A DNA stretch of 64,000 bases from Chitinophaga silvatica (GTDB taxonomy: Bacteria > Bacteroidota > Bacteroidia > Chitinophagales > Chitinophagaceae). Positions 54,867 to 62,649 of the stretch are shown here, piece after piece (the stretch's first letter is position 1; the number at the start of each line of letters is the position of its first letter). The notes beneath the pieces were generated by a model, which saw only the letters and a list, made by a program, of their open reading frames with translations, did not search any database and was not told where the DNA came from. A program made the position numbers and the translations under genes. The stretch covers positions 62,001 through 126,000 of the forward strand of contig NZ_QPMM01000008.1 in assembly GCF_003419895.1 (NCBI RefSeq). The letters run 5' to 3'.

Positions 54867-55916
54867 ATGAAACTATCACAGTTCAAATTCGATCTTCCTT
54901 TAAATCTGATCGCGCAGCACCCTTCTAAGACAAGAGATGAATCACGCTTAATGGTGGTAAATCGCACTACTGGAAAAATTGAACACAAAGTATTTAAAGA
55001 TATCCTGGGTTATTTCAACGACAAGGATGTAATGATTGTGAACAATACCAAAGTATTTCCAGCAAGGTTGTATGGCCGCAAGGAGAAAACAGGAGCAAAA
55101 ATTGAAGTATTCCTGCTGCGTGAGCTTAACAAGCAAAACCGCCTGTGGGATGTAATTGTTGACCCAGCCCGTAAAATCCGCGTGGGTAACAAATTATACT
55201 TTGGAGATGATGAAACACTTGTAGCTGAAGTTATCGATAATACTACCTCCAGAGGTCGTACTATCCGTTTCCTTTTTGAAGGAAATGATGATGAGTTCAA
55301 ACAAGTATTGGATCAACTGGGAGAAACTCCTTTGCCAAAGTATATCAAGCGTAAGCCTGAAGAAGAGGATAAGGAGCGTTATCAGACTGTTTACGCAAAG
55401 TATGAAGGAGCAGTTGCTGCACCTACAGCAGGTTTACACTTTAGCCGGGAGCTGATCAAAAGATTAGAAATCAAGGGTGTAAGATTTGCCGAAGTTACTT
55501 TGCATACTGGTTTGGGTACATTCCGTCCTATTGAAGTGGAAGATCTGAGCAAACATAAAATGGATGCTGAGTATTTCCACATCGAGGAACACGCTGTTAA
55601 GATTGTAAATAAGGCGAAAGAAGAAAACCGCCGTATTTGCGCTATCGGTACTACTTCTGTAAGAGCAGTTGAATCTTCTGTTACAGCACAGAATCATTTA
55701 AAGGCAGCTGAAGGATGGACTAATATGTTCATTCACCCGCCATATGATTTTGCTATTCCTAATTCACTGGTAACTAACTTCCACTTGCCAAAAACAAGCT
55801 TGCTGATTATGACTTGCGCTTTTGCTGGTTATGATCTGATCATGGAAGCATACCAACAAGCTATCAAAGAAAAATATCGCTTCTTCAGCTATGGCGATGC
55901 TATGCTGATTATCTGA
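54867..55916 (+). CDS. queA: S-adenosylmethionine:tRNA ribosyltransferase-isomerase
   Basis: Makes epoxyqueuosine in tRNA during queuosine synthesis by transferring the ribosyl part of S-adenosylmethionine. ATG at 54867 ([15 protein letters not shown]) is downstream of the consensus promoter; the longer frame from 54822 is excluded by it. Signatures are [26 protein letters not shown] and [11 protein letters not shown]. Length 349 is normal. It ends at a strong terminator. Confidence 0.96.
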   Translation: MKLSQFKFDLPLNLIAQHPSKTRDESRLMVVNRTTGKIEHKVFKDILGYFNDKDVMIVNNTKVFPARLYGRKEKTGAKIEVFLLRELNKQNRLWDVIVDPARKIRVGNKLYFGDDETLVAEVIDNTTSRGRTIRFLFEGNDDEFKQVLDQLGETPLPKYIKRKPEEEDKERYQTVYAKYEGAVAAPTAGLHFSRELIKRLEIKGVRFAEVTLHTGLGTFRPIEVEDLSKHKMDAEYFHIEEHAVKIVNKAKEENRRICAIGTTSVRAVESSVTAQNHLKAAEGWTNMFIHPPYDFAIPNSLVTNFHLPKTSLLIMTCAFAGYDLIMEAYQQAIKEKYRFFSYGDAMLII

Positions 55917-55938
55917 TAAGAATTAGTTAGTTGTTTGA

Positions 55939-55988
55939 ATACGGATTTGAGGGCTGAAATTTCTACCCGCAAATCCGTATTTTTTTTA
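55939..55988 (+). terminator. intrinsic terminator after queA
   Basis: ATACGGATTTG (55939-55949) pairs with CAAATCCGTAT (55970-55980) in a perfect 11-bp stem followed by eight T residues, 5 bp before the ispD start. Confidence 0.9.
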
Positions 55989-55993
55989 AAAAT

Positions 55994-56665
55994 ATGGAAT
56001 ACAGAAAAGTAGCCATTATTGTTGCTGGCGGATCTGGTACCCGCATGCAGAGTACAGTTCCTAAACAATTTTTAGAACTCGCCGGCAAGCCTGTTTTATT
56101 GCATACTATTAATGCATTTGCAGCGGCATACCACGACATGGAGATAGTTTTGGTAGTACCTACTGCCCACTTTACCTATGTAAATACACTCCTGAAAGAT
56201 TTTCCTTCCTTATCCAAAATAACTATAGTTGGCGGAGGAGAAACTCGTTTTCACTCAGTAAAGAATGGCTTACAGCATGCACAGAATGCAGTAGTATTTG
56301 TTCATGATGGAGTAAGACCGCTGGTTTCCGTTTCGTTGATCCGTCGCTGTTATGAAGCTACTCTCCTGCATGGTAGCGCTATTCCTGTGATTGATATGAA
56401 AGACAGCCTTCGGGAAGTTGCTGGCGATACCAATAAGGCAGTAGACAGAGATAAGTATAAGATTATACAAACCCCTCAAACCTTTTTATCCGACCTTCTG
56501 ATACAAGCATTCGAACTTCCCTACGATCCATTATTCACAGATGAAGCCACAGTAGTAGAACGACTGGGTAATCCGGTTCATTTGGTACAGGGCGAGGAGT
56601 CTAATATCAAAATAACCAAGCCGCTGGACCTTACAATTGCAGCAGCTTTGTTGCAGGAACAATAA
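55994..56665 (+). CDS. ispD: 2-C-methyl-D-erythritol 4-phosphate cytidylyltransferase
   Basis: CTP-dependent enzyme of the MEP isoprenoid pathway. It starts A-I-I-V-A-G-G-S-G-T-R-M and P-K-Q-F-L-E-L-A-G-K-P-V (nucleotide loop), with V-H-D-G-V-R-P-L-V and Q-T-P-Q-T-F in the middle, D-E-A-T-V-V-E later, and E-E-S-N-I-K-I-T-K-P-L-D-L at the end. Length 223 fits. The queA terminator ends just before it; no clear promoter lies between. Confidence 0.95.
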   Translation: MEYRKVAIIVAGGSGTRMQSTVPKQFLELAGKPVLLHTINAFAAAYHDMEIVLVVPTAHFTYVNTLLKDFPSLSKITIVGGGETRFHSVKNGLQHAQNAVVFVHDGVRPLVSVSLIRRCYEATLLHGSAIPVIDMKDSLREVAGDTNKAVDRDKYKIIQTPQTFLSDLLIQAFELPYDPLFTDEATVVERLGNPVHLVQGEESNIKITKPLDLTIAAALLQEQ

Positions 56666-56814
56666 GGTTTTGATGCATCCGTTTTAAATTAGCCGTTTCC
56701 GTTCAAAAATATATTGTAAACCCGATTGAATTGATTTTGCTGTATAGGTTAGTGATATGAAAAGATCACTGTTACATTATATAGCTGGTTTAATTGAATC
56801 ATTCAGATAAATTA

Positions 56815-57144
56815 CTAATGATATTGTAAGCCTGCCTGAACTGCTTTAGCTGTATCGGCAAATGGAACCAGTGCATATGCTCTTCTGCCGGTAAGTGTAT
56901 CGCAGTTGTTGGAATTGAGGATGGTATGTGAAATGGTATCTCCGGAAATTCCGGCTGTTTCAAATTGTATTTTGTTTGCGACCAGCCAGTAGCGGATAGT
57001 TGAAGAGGTAGTGGTATCTGCCTTACCCCAGGGATTATCACATAATTTTTCCTGACGGAACATATAGGCAGCAGTGGAAGGAGGATCTTTAAAACATGAC
57101 GATAAAAAAATAACCGTTGCAAGCACTAAAAAACAATATTTCAT
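56815..57144 (-). CDS. small lipoprotein, hypothetical
   Basis: 109-residue predicted lipoprotein. The signal is M-K-Y-C-F-L-V-L-A-T-V-I-F-L-S-S-C, with the lipobox L-S-S-C and mature C-F-K-D-P-P. The rest is short, with F-R-Q-E-K-L-C-D and an R-A-Y-A-L-V-P-F near the end. No family is recognised. Another open frame (56799-57122) covers the same DNA but lacks a signal and looks random. Shares a strand with the oxidoreductase upstream of it. Confidence 0.6.
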   Translation of the reverse strand: MKYCFLVLATVIFLSSCFKDPPSTAAYMFRQEKLCDNPWGKADTTTSSTIRYWLVANKIQFETAGISGDTISHTILNSNNCDTLTGRRAYALVPFADTAKAVQAGLQYH

Positions 57145-57197
57145 AGAATGAATTTTTGTTTTAAACGAACTGACAACGGTTTATGTTACAACGCTTC

Positions 57198-58181
57198 CTA
57201 TTTATTGGCAGCGGTTTCCAGTAATCCTTTATTGATTTTGGCCAGAATCTGATGTGCTACATCCATTGCCTGTAAACCATCAATTGCATTAACTGCAACA
57301 GGTTTATTCAGGAGGATACTATCACGGAAAAGTTCAAGTTCCATTCTGATGGCATTAGACTGTTTGATTTCCGGATTGGCAATTGCAATTGTCTTTTTAC
57401 CACTATTGGTATCAATATCCAGCGAAAACAATCCTTCGTCTGCTTCCGTTTTAAGTTTAATAATTTCAGTCTTTTTATCGAGGAAATCGATGCCTATGTA
57501 TGCGTCTTTCTGGAATAAACGCATCTTACGCATTTTCTTAAGAGAGATACGACTTGAAGTTAAATTAGCTACACAGCCATTATGGAATTCGATCCGTACA
57601 TTGGCAATATCCGGGGTATCGCTCATAACAGCTACACCACTGGCCGAAATTCGGTTTACAGTAGATTTTACAATGCTCAGCACAATATCAATATCATGGA
57701 TCATCAGATCCAGGATAACGCTTACATCTGTGCCTCGTGGATTGAACTCTGCTAACCTGTGTACTTCTATGAACATTGGTTTCAAATCATACCCTTGTAG
57801 CGCTAAATAAGCAGGATTGAAACGCTCTACGTGACCTACCTGGAATTTGATATTTGCTTCATCCACTAGTTTCACCAGTGTTTTAGCTTCATCCATAGTA
57901 TTGGTCATTGGCTTCTCTACGAAAATATGCTTGCCATTTCTGATGGCCAGTTCGCAGAGTTTAAAGTGTTGAGTGGTAGGAGCTACTATATCAACCGCAT
58001 CTACCACCTGAATCAGCTCTTCCGGAGAGTTATATCTTGGAATATTATATTGAGCAATACTGGCAGCATTGGCTTCGCCTGGATCAAAGAAGCCAACTAC
58101 TTCAACATCTTTCATAGTAGCCAGCTGGGAGAGGTGTATCTTACCTAAATGTCCTACGCCGAAGAGTCCTATTTTGAGCAT
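57198..58181 (-). CDS. Gfo/Idh/MocA-family oxidoreductase
   Basis: NAD(P)-dependent oxidoreductase of 327 residues. It has G-V-G-H-L-G-K-I-H at the N-terminus, V-D-A-V-D-I-V-A-P-T-T-Q-H and the family signature F-V-E-K-P-M-T; the second domain begins near G-H-V-E-R-F-N-P. Members act on sugars or inositols, or deoxygenate nucleotide sugars. No sugar operon is adjacent, so the substrate is open. It is 53 bp upstream of the lipoprotein gene on the same strand. Confidence 0.9.
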   Translation of the reverse strand: MLKIGLFGVGHLGKIHLSQLATMKDVEVVGFFDPGEANAASIAQYNIPRYNSPEELIQVVDAVDIVAPTTQHFKLCELAIRNGKHIFVEKPMTNTMDEAKTLVKLVDEANIKFQVGHVERFNPAYLALQGYDLKPMFIEVHRLAEFNPRGTDVSVILDLMIHDIDIVLSIVKSTVNRISASGVAVMSDTPDIANVRIEFHNGCVANLTSSRISLKKMRKMRLFQKDAYIGIDFLDKKTEIIKLKTEADEGLFSLDIDTNSGKKTIAIANPEIKQSNAIRMELELFRDSILLNKPVAVNAIDGLQAMDVAHQILAKINKGLLETAANK

Positions 58182-58289
58182 ACGTATTTGAATAATTATC
58201 TGCGAAAGTAAATAGAAATACGGATTTTAGGATTACGTATTTAAGTATTTGTTCATTCAAGTATTTGCATAATCTCCTATCTTATAAAA

Positions 58290-58997
58290 TTATAACATAC
58301 CTTCTTCAGCAAGACTTAAATAGCCAGTTTCTCCTACAATTATGTGATCTATTAATAGAATATCGAATATTTGCCCCATTTCTTTCATCCGACGTGTTAC
58401 CAGGATATCGGACTGGCTGGGTTTCAGGTTGCCTGAAGGATGGTTATGGCAAAGTAGAATTTTTGTTGCATTATTGATGATAGCCTCTTTAAAAATTAGT
58501 CTTCCATCTACAACTGTACTGCTTATACCTCCATTACTGACTCTTTTATGAGCCAGAACTTTGTTGGCATGATTTAGAAACAGAACATAAAAGATTTCAT
58601 AGGGGTAATCTGCAAGGATAGGCTTTAAAAACAATGCGGCAGCTGCCCCGCTGCTGATCACAGTTTTCTTGTGGATATATCCTGCCTGCCTCCTTCTGGC
58701 CAATTCCATGGCGGCTAATATAGTTATAGCTTTGGCTTCTCCAATTCCTCTAAGCGAGCTTAACTGGCTGGCACTGATTTTTCCCAATTCAGAGAGGTTA
58801 TTATGAGCGAGCTGAAGAATTTCTTTGGCCAAATCTAAGGCTGTTTTTTGCTTATGGCCGGTTTGAATTAAAATTGCTAATAATTCGGCATCACTTAGCG
58901 ATGATGCGCCAATATTGATTAATTTTTCTCTTGGCTTATCATCTTCTGCCCAGGAGGAAATGGGCAAATGAGAGGTTGGGTATACGTTAACAAACAT
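58290..58997 (-). CDS. radC: RadC-family JAB/MPN-domain protein
   Basis: Protein of 235 residues with a UPF0758/RadC layout. It has an N-terminal helix-hairpin-helix part (L-S-S-L-R-G-I-G-E-A-K-A) and a JAMM metal motif H-N-H-P-S-G-N-L-K-P-S-Q-S-D in the MPN domain. The N-terminal S-D-A-E-L-L-A-I-L-I-Q-T-G-H is conserved. Despite its name, a DNA repair role is doubtful. The start ATG gives M-F-V-N-V-Y-P-T; the alternative is not obvious. Confidence 0.93.
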   Translation of the reverse strand: MFVNVYPTSHLPISSWAEDDKPREKLINIGASSLSDAELLAILIQTGHKQKTALDLAKEILQLAHNNLSELGKISASQLSSLRGIGEAKAITILAAMELARRRQAGYIHKKTVISSGAAAALFLKPILADYPYEIFYVLFLNHANKVLAHKRVSNGGISSTVVDGRLIFKEAIINNATKILLCHNHPSGNLKPSQSDILVTRRMKEMGQIFDILLIDHIIVGETGYLSLAEEGML

Positions 58998-59171
58998 GGC
59001 AATCTATTTAACCAAATTTATTAAATTTATTATGAATTGTGTACAGCCTCCGCTGAATTTTTCTCTCATTAACATTTATATAACATAATGATTATAAGTA
59101 TTATATAGATGTGGTTTATATATTATATTTTTTTAGTTATAAAAAAATCAGGCTGGTACACCCAAAAATCA

Positions 59172-59179
59172 TAGTTTTG
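59172..59179 (+). promoter_or_regulatory. -7 promoter box for prs
   Basis: TAGTTTTG fits the consensus and lies 26 bp before the prs start; the expected -33 box is weak (CTGG). Confidence 0.45.
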
Positions 59180-59205
59180 CAACCTCTTTTCCACTAGTAT
59201 CTAGT

Positions 59206-60171
59206 ATGCAACCTTCAGTAAAAATTTTTACAGGCAACAGTAATCCGGCACTAGCCGAAAAAATTGCCAAAAAGTACGGTAAAGGGCTTCAGGGAGGCCT
59301 TGGTAAAGTTAAAATCCAAAAATTCAGTGACGGTGAGATCCAACCAGTTTTCCTGGAAAGTATCCGTGGTGATTATGTTTTCCTGATCCAGGGAACCAGT
59401 GCACCTTCTGACAATTTATTGGAGTTGCTTCTGATGATTGATGCTGCTAAAAGGGCTTCAGCCGGTTATATTACCGCGGTAATTCCTTATTTCGGCTATG
59501 CTCGTCAGGATAGAAAAGACAAGCCTCGTGTGGCCATTGGATCTAAGCTGGTAGCAAATCTGCTGACCTCGGCAGGTGCTAACAGGGTAATTACAATGGA
59601 TTTACACGCCCCTCAGATTCAGGGCTTCTTCGATATCCCGGTAGATCACCTGGATAGCTCAGCTATTTTTATTCCTTATATAGAGAATTTAAAGCTGGAA
59701 AATCTTACCTTTGCATCCCCCGACGTTGGAAGTACAAACCGGGTAAGGGAAGTGGCTTCCTACTTCAATGCCGAAATGGTAATCTGCGATAAGCACCGTA
59801 AACGTGCCAATGAAATTGCATCCATGGTGGTAATTGGAGATGTAAAGGACAGGGATATTGTGCTCATTGACGATATATGCGATACTGCCGGTACTTTATC
59901 AAAAGCAGCAAATCTTTTGAAAGAAAAAGGCGCCAGAAGTGTCAGAGCTTTTTGTACGCACCCCGTTTTCAGCGGTAATGCCTACGAAAATATCAATAAC
60001 TCAGTTTTAGAAGAAATCGTGGTTTGTGATACCATTCCACTGAAGCCTGGAGCTCCTTCTAAAATTAAAGTGATTACTGTAGCCGAATTATTCGCAGTAG
60101 CCATTCGCAATATGCACGAGAATAAGTCTATCACGAATCTGTTTATTCACAGCCATCGCAGACAAGACTAA
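59206..60171 (+). CDS. prs: ribose-phosphate pyrophosphokinase
   Basis: Makes PRPP from ribose 5-phosphate and ATP, feeding purine, pyrimidine, His and Trp synthesis. It shows K-I-F-T-G-N-S-N-P-A-L-A at the start, the flexible loop R-Q-D-R-K-D-K-P-R, D-L-H-A-P-Q-I-Q-G-F-F-D-I-P, and the PRPP-binding V-L-I-D-D-I-C-D-T-A-G-T-L. Length 321 fits a class I enzyme. The 38-bp gap to rplY suggests one transcript, an arrangement common in bacteria. Confidence 0.97.
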   Translation: MQPSVKIFTGNSNPALAEKIAKKYGKGLQGGLGKVKIQKFSDGEIQPVFLESIRGDYVFLIQGTSAPSDNLLELLLMIDAAKRASAGYITAVIPYFGYARQDRKDKPRVAIGSKLVANLLTSAGANRVITMDLHAPQIQGFFDIPVDHLDSSAIFIPYIENLKLENLTFASPDVGSTNRVREVASYFNAEMVICDKHRKRANEIASMVVIGDVKDRDIVLIDDICDTAGTLSKAANLLKEKGARSVRAFCTHPVFSGNAYENINNSVLEEIVVCDTIPLKPGAPSKIKVITVAELFAVAIRNMHENKSITNLFIHSHRRQD

Positions 60172-60209
60172 AGAACGTATTTTTTTAATCAATATAAATT
60201 GTCTAAACA

Positions 60210-60800
60210 ATGAAAACAATAACCATCGAAGGACAACTCAGGAGCGAATTCGGTAAAAAAGCCACCCGCCAGCTTCGTTCTGAGGAACAAGTGCCTTGCG
60301 TTATTTACGGGGGTGCAGAAACTGTAAATTTTTCAGCTCCTGCTAAAGCATTCAAATCCCTGGTTTACACTGCCGATTTCCAAATCGCTGAAATTAAACT
60401 GGGTAACAAAACTTACAGAGGCGTATTGAAAGACCTGCAATTCGACGTAGTAACAGATGAGCTGTCTCACGTTGATTTCATGGAACTGGTAGAGGACAAA
60501 ACAGTTAACGTTACTTTGCCAATTAAACTGGTTGGTCAATCCGTTGGTGTTAAAGCTGGTGGTAAACTGGTTAGCAAACTGAAAGCTTTGAAAGTGAAAG
60601 CTTTACCTAAAGACCTGGTTGAGAATATCGAAGTAAACATCGAAAACCTGGAACTGAACAGTAACATCCGCGTTGAAGACGTGAAGATCGCTGGTATCGA
60701 AATCACCAACTCTCCACGTATTCCTATCGCTTCTGTTGTAATGACTCGTCAATTACGTCAGGAAGAAGCTACCGCTGAAAAAGACGCTAAAAAGAAATAA
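60210..60800 (+). CDS. rplY: 50S ribosomal protein L25/general stress protein Ctc
   Basis: Ribosomal protein binding 5S rRNA, 196 residues, so the long TL5/CTC form. The N-terminal 90 residues carry the L25 domain (R-S-E-F-G-K-K-A-T-R-Q-L and V-D-F-M-E-L), and the rest is the CTC beta domain with K-A-G-G-K-L. The Lys-rich C-terminal tail is typical. It follows prs and precedes a strong terminator. Confidence 0.96.
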   Translation: MKTITIEGQLRSEFGKKATRQLRSEEQVPCVIYGGAETVNFSAPAKAFKSLVYTADFQIAEIKLGNKTYRGVLKDLQFDVVTDELSHVDFMELVEDKTVNVTLPIKLVGQSVGVKAGGKLVSKLKALKVKALPKDLVENIEVNIENLELNSNIRVEDVKIAGIEITNSPRIPIASVVMTRQLRQEEATAEKDAKKK

Positions 60801-60821
60801 TTTTTAGAAATATTTTTCCAG

Positions 60822-60852
60822 AAAGCCTCTCTATTTTTAGAGAGGCTTTTTA
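60822..60852 (+). terminator. intrinsic terminator after rplY
   Basis: AAAGCCTCTCT (60822-60832) pairs with AGAGAGGCTTT (60839-60849), followed by T residues. Confidence 0.9.
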
Positions 60853-60909
60853 ATTTTGATACATCGCGTTACAATGCGCTATTATTGCATTTTTATATAA
60901 TCAGATAAC

Positions 60910-61488
60910 ATGAAATACCTGATAGCCGGCCTGGGAAATATCGGAGAAGAATATAAGCATACAAGACACAATATCGGATTTGATGTAGTAGATGCTTTTG
61001 CTGCCAGGCATAATGCAGTGTTTCAGAACGATAGACTGGCCGATGTAGCTGAGTGCAAATGGAAAGGCAAAACGTTTATAATTATTAAGCCTACCACTTT
61101 CATGAACTTAAGTGGCAGAGCAATCAAATATTGGATGGATAAAGAAAAGATCACAATAGAAAACCTATTGGTGATCCTGGACGATCTGGCTTTACCCCTC
61201 GATGTGCTGCGTTTAAGACCCGGAGGTAGCGATGCTGGTCATAATGGCCTGAAAAGTATTCAGGAATCTCTTGGCAGCAATCAATATCCCCGCCTGAGAT
61301 TCGGCGTTGGAAATCAATATCCGAAAGGCCGGCAGGTAGACTTTGTACTCGGAAAATGGAAAAATACTGAAGAACCTGTGGTTCAGGAAAAAATTGAAAA
61401 AAGTGCAGATATCATAGAAAGTTTCGCTACTATTGGAATCGCCAGAACCATGAATGAATACAACAAACTTACTTTTCCCGGTAAATAA
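60910..61488 (+). CDS. pth: peptidyl-tRNA hydrolase
   Basis: Releases peptides from peptidyl-tRNA dropped by ribosomes. Signatures are L-I-A-G-L-G-N-I-G-E-E-Y-K-H-T-R-H-N-I-G (catalytic His in the R-H-N), P-T-T-F-M-N-L-S-G, D-D-L-A-L-P-L and G-S-D-A-G-H-N-G-L-K-S-I. Length 192 is normal. It lies 37 bp before the FAH gene and after the rplY terminator. Confidence 0.97.
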   Translation: MKYLIAGLGNIGEEYKHTRHNIGFDVVDAFAARHNAVFQNDRLADVAECKWKGKTFIIIKPTTFMNLSGRAIKYWMDKEKITIENLLVILDDLALPLDVLRLRPGGSDAGHNGLKSIQESLGSNQYPRLRFGVGNQYPKGRQVDFVLGKWKNTEEPVVQEKIEKSADIIESFATIGIARTMNEYNKLTFPGK

Positions 61489-61524
61489 GGAGCTATTACT
61501 TTTTCAACTTTAAAATAACACTTT

Positions 61525-62136
61525 ATGAAAATTATTTGTGTAGGAAGGAACTATGCCGATCATGCCAAAGAATTGAAGAACGAGGTACCTACCGAACCTG
61601 TATTATTCATGAAACCCAAAAATGCCCTTCTGCAAAATGGTCATCCATTTTTTTATCCTGAATTCACCAATAATTTGCACTATGAGTGCGAATTGGTGTT
61701 GAAAGTGAGCAAAAATGGTAAACATATCCAGGAGAAATTCGCCGATAAATATTACGATCAGATCTCTGTAGGAATAGATTTTACAGCGCGCGATCTTCAG
61801 GATAAACAAAAAGCCAAAGGCCTCCCCTGGGAAATTGCGAAAGCATTCGATAACTCTGCAGTCGTAGGCAAATTCATTCCTATCACTCCGGAAATGGATA
61901 AAAACGATATCAATTTTTGTCTCTATAAAAACAAAGCCATCGCTCAGGCAGGAAATACCAAAGATCTCCTGTTCTCATTCGATTTTCTGGTTTCCTATAT
62001 CTCAAGATTCTTTACCCTGAACATAGGCGACCTCATCTTTACCGGTACTCCCGCCGGTGTAGGCCCTGCCGAAATAAATGATAGCTTTGAAGCCTTTATC
62101 GAAGACGACAGCCTGCTCGAATTCAGCGTAAAATAA
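61525..62136 (+). CDS. fumarylacetoacetate hydrolase-family protein
   Basis: Metal-dependent hydrolase or decarboxylase of 203 residues; members act on 2-oxo or 2,4-dioxo acids such as oxaloacetate or fumarylpyruvate. It shows C-V-G-R-N-Y-A-D-H-A-K-E-L, L-H-Y-E-C-E-L-V (metal Glu residues), G-I-D-F-T-A-R-D-L-Q, and F-T-G-T-P-A-G-V-G-P. The short form lacks the N-terminal domain of true FAH. Its substrate is not evident from neighbours; it ends in a bidirectional terminator. Confidence 0.92.
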   Translation: MKIICVGRNYADHAKELKNEVPTEPVLFMKPKNALLQNGHPFFYPEFTNNLHYECELVLKVSKNGKHIQEKFADKYYDQISVGIDFTARDLQDKQKAKGLPWEIAKAFDNSAVVGKFIPITPEMDKNDINFCLYKNKAIAQAGNTKDLLFSFDFLVSYISRFFTLNIGDLIFTGTPAGVGPAEINDSFEAFIEDDSLLEFSVK

Positions 62137-62140
62137 ATGT

Positions 62141-62178
62141 AATTCAATAGCAGCGAAGAGATTCGCTGCTATTGAATT
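62141..62178. terminator. bidirectional terminator
   Basis: A perfect 17-bp stem (62141-62157 with 62162-62178), overlapping the last bases of the convergent MarR gene. Confidence 0.85.
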
Positions 62179-62611
62179 AAGGAATATTATTATAGATAGT
62201 ATCCAGAATTCTTGTTAACTCTTCATAATCTTTTTCCGAAAGGTGTTTCCAGCCCACCTTACGCATATCATATACCACCGCTTTCACATCTTTATACTTT
62301 TCCACACCCTCAGGTGTTAATTGTAAATAAACCTTCCTGCGGTCCAGGGAATCCACTTCTCTTCTTACCAGCCCCTTCTTTACCAATAATTCAATAATCC
62401 GGGAAATAGTAGTGATATCTTTTGAGGTATTACGGGCAAGCTCGTTATGGGTAGTTTTTTTATGCTTGTATAAATTCTCAATAAGTAGCCATTGATCCAC
62501 TGTAATGTCCTTCTGTTGGGCATCGAAGGTCTTTTGCCAATAGTTGCGAAGTTTTTTTAGCGTAGCATCCAACTTAAAAAAAGAGGGATTACTGACGAAA
62601 GTATCAGTCAT
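62177..62611 (-). CDS. MarR-family regulator, divergent from the E1 gene
   Basis: 144-residue winged-helix regulator, probably a dimeric repressor. The recognition helix region reads T-H-N-E-L-A-R-N-T-S-K-D-I-T-T-I-S-R-I-I-E-L-L, followed by the wing around R-E-V-D-S-L-D-R-R-K-V-Y-L. It starts 30 bp from the divergent E1 gene. A 15-bp palindrome lies between them (62628-62642), so the protein probably controls itself and the E1 gene. Confidence 0.93.
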   Translation of the reverse strand: MTDTFVSNPSFFKLDATLKKLRNYWQKTFDAQQKDITVDQWLLIENLYKHKKTTHNELARNTSKDITTISRIIELLVKKGLVRREVDSLDRRKVYLQLTPEGVEKYKDVKAVVYDMRKVGWKHLSEKDYEELTRILDTIYNNIP

Positions 62612-62627
62612 ATTAATTAATTTGCAT

Positions 62628-62649
62628 TAGCAACTGTTGCTATGGCAAC
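62628..62649. promoter_or_regulatory. candidate MarR operator
   Basis: TAGCAACTGTTGCTA (62628-62642) is a perfect 7-1-7 palindrome. A second overlapping palindrome GTTGC-TATG-GCAAC (62636-62649) has the E1 start codon in its centre. MarR proteins bind such short inverted repeats. Confidence 0.6.

Noticed and set aside
56799-57122. 107-codon minus ORF overlapping the lipoprotein gene
   Set aside because: It lies in another frame of the same DNA, lacks a signal peptide and has random-like composition; the frame with the lipobox is the better gene.
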